From positions 12,286,620-12,350,619 of the forward strand of contig NC_031770.1 in the NCBI RefSeq assembly GCF_001522545.3: DNA of 64,000 bases, read 5' to 3'. Under the pieces are notes generated by a model. It was not told where the DNA came from. It saw only the letters and a program-made list of their open reading frames with translations, and made no database searches. This DNA is from Parus major. Its lineage: Eukaryota; Chordata; Aves; Passeriformes; Paridae. Of the stretch, positions 62,108 through 64,000 are shown piece after piece. How positions within the stretch are numbered: position 1 is the first letter of the stretch; every line of letters begins with the position of its first letter. The position numbers and the translations under genes are program-made.

Positions 62108-62326
62108 AATTGGATATCAGGAAAAGGTTTTTCACCCAGAGGGTGGTTGGGCTCTGGAACAGGCTCCCCAGGGCAGGGGTCACAGCACCAAGCCTGACAG
62201 ATTTGAAGGTGCATTTTAACAATTTCAGGCACTTGGTGTGATCCTTGAGGATGGTTCTGTGCAGAGCCAGGAGTTGGACTCAATGAATCTTGTGTGTCCC
62301 TTCAAATTCAGAAGATTCTGTGATAT
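62108..62326 (+). mobile_element. CR1 LINE 3'-end fragment (octamer-variant subfamily)
   Basis: A well-kept 3' end: 'ttggatatcaggaaaagg', 'gggctctggaacaggctccc', 'gggtcacagcaccaagcctg', 'ccaggagttggactcaatga' and 'cagaagattctgtgat'. The order and wording match the copy at 31575-31740, which places both in the same CR1 subfamily. The last 220 bp survive. The minus-strand open frame here is incidental. Confidence 0.9.
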
Positions 62327-64000
62327 AAGTCCAAACCCATCATGTTAGCAGCTTTTATTCCCTTTTTTTTCCCCCTTTTTACTTCACAAAACAATTTGTT
62401 TATTTAATTCTGACTCCCTCATCAAAACAGTTCTGAACAGCTCTGGTTAATCAGCATTTGACAACTTTCTAGATATAACTACGGAATGATAAAGACTGAT
62501 TGAACTGAGGTTAATTTCCATTTGGCTTTTGTCTTCTAATTATTGTGCATCAAATCCCTTCTACCACAAAAGTCCTGTAGGGCCTGCAGGAGACAGGACA
62601 TAGCTCAGTAGAGTTTAGCAACATCAAAAAAAAATGTTACAGCTCAAGTGATTTGGAAATATTCAAAAGCTTAGAAACTGCTGCTTATGACAATATAATG
62701 AAAAATATTAAACCTCTGCAAATTTTTCATGTCCAGGACATGTTCTCTCTTCTTTAACTGGTTCTAAATAAAAGGAAATGAAATCTGCAGAGATTTATTT
62801 TGAGATTCTCATTGAGTACGCAAGTAGCTGATAGCCATTTGTAACTCTTTGCATAAGTTTTTAAAAATGCAGTAGAAATTGCTAATTAAGTTTTAATTGT
62901 TTAAGAAAGGACTATTCCTGAAGGAATTTTTTTATATGGAAACAATCTTGACTGTTACCTGTGATTTCTGTTTCTGGAGCTGTTGGCAAAATCAGGTACA
63001 TTAGGCCCTGGTGGCATTTGTTATATTTTTTCAATAAAGAAATCCACCACTGGAGAGCTGTGTCATAAAAAATGAGATTTTCTAGGATAATCTTTTGAAT
63101 CTCAGAGAAGAGATAGGAATCACTGCTGTTCTCACATCAGAAAGCAGGAATTCAGCCCCACTTCCCTCATGAATTCCTTCACATCCAATGTTTGCTCCTA
63201 TTCTTTAAGAGAGGTTTTCAGAATAATCCCTTTGGTGCAGCTGGGAATTGAGTCCATCGCCCAGATTCCCAGGTTGGAATGGAAAAGGTGGCTAGGACTG
63301 TTTGGACTGATTTTTTTTTTTTTTTTGATGTGTGATGAGTGATATGTTCCATTAGTTTTGGGCAGAACTCAGGTCAAACAGCATGCAGGGTGTGAAGGCT
63401 GTCACTTTAGCTGCACCGGTGTGTGTGGTGCCTATAAGGATTCTTATTTATGGCCACATCTTTAAGCTGTAGGAAGACAAAAAAAAAAAAAATCTGTTTG
63501 TAGAAAGTGTACTTTTCATGCAAACTTCCCTTCCTGGTGGAATTTTAGTGGCACAAACAAGGTAAAACATACTGGAGTCACTTAAAATGGAGCATTTATT
63601 TACAGTATGTATTTGTCTGACACTGCTGTGAAAAGTTCAAAAAACCAGATGGGCCTTATTCCTAAAACCAGAAGGCAGAATACTTCAACAGCATAAATTT
63701 GCATTTTCCATTTCTTCCTTTGGCACAAAAACCGTTTATCTATTTGTCTTTTTGAACATTCATTTCTTTTGCAGATTATGAACCCAAAGTCCTTTTCTCC
63801 TCTGGATGCATGTGTTTATCTTGCAGTAATACTGGTGATTCTCTGAGGGGAGAAAAGTCTCCAGGAGCCTTTAGAAAACTCATGAACCATGTGTTTTGCT
63901 TAGTTTGCTTCTGGTGGTAGCCTTTGATTTAGCTGACGTGTTGAAGAAGCTTGGAAGACTCATGTAAGATTCAAGGTTAGTTAGGCCAGACATTTTCACA
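62327..64000. other. Noncoding DNA, nothing recognised
   Basis: AT-rich sequence with a run of T at about 63311-63326 and of A at about 63479-63492. No gene or transposon core recognised up to the end of the window. Confidence 0.45.

Noticed and set aside
1..64000. Bacterial-type features: operons, ribosome binding sites, CRISPR arrays, insertion sequences, origins
   Set aside because: Base composition, CR1 elements and lack of dense coding show vertebrate nuclear DNA; none of these features applies or is visible.
1..64000. tRNA, rRNA or snRNA genes
   Set aside because: No A/B-box pair with cloverleaf, no rRNA-like block and no snRNA core was seen by eye; a tRNAscan or Rfam search would be decisive.

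Overview
The window looks like vertebrate nuclear DNA, most likely from a bird and probably a songbird. It is AT-rich and CpG-poor, has no long open reading frames, and is full of poly-A/poly-T runs and microsatellites. The best lineage marker is a set of degraded CR1 LINE fragments, the main avian retrotransposon, on both strands. Several keep the typical CR1 3' end (an 'accCAAACCATTCTA'-like tail, or the variant with 'cacagcaccaagcctg' and 'attctgtga'). Two matching fragments beginning 'TGTCTTGG'/'TTGAATTAAGG' resemble a passerine LTR. Species, chromosome and neighbouring genes cannot be read from this sequence.

Layout. 1-5837: unique AT-rich DNA with two small tandem duplications. 5838-6805: two short CR1 ends in opposite orientation, flanking a GC-richer patch with one good splice-acceptor-like site. 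9385-10420: the most unusual structure, about 1 kb of degenerate minisatellite built on a 'GCTTTCTAGGAATTCCTC'-like unit. 11540-11800: a GC- and CpG-richer patch with a 24-bp tandem repeat. 13260-14560: several homeodomain-site-rich stretches that look like conserved noncoding elements. 14905-15170: a CR1 fragment. 15700-15815: an A/C-rich block whose minus strand has a strong G-quadruplex pattern. 18541 and 25538: the two related LTR-like fragments. 30895-31735: a long minus-strand CR1 followed by a plus-strand CR1. 40316-42335: AT, ATT and AT/GT microsatellites, the last touching another CR1. 56880-57010 and 62108-62326: CR1 fragments.

Coding content. No gene can be confirmed. Most open frames are chance frames of 60-130 codons or lie in repeats. 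Four stretches have exon-like features (open frame plus plausible splice sites) and are listed at low confidence: 6504-6673 (+), 25405-25512 (+), 48689-48865 (-) and 58270-58409 (-). The last encodes a short basic segment followed by a membrane segment. I could not assign any of them to a known protein. The window is best read as intergenic or long-intron DNA; any function is more likely regulatory than coding.
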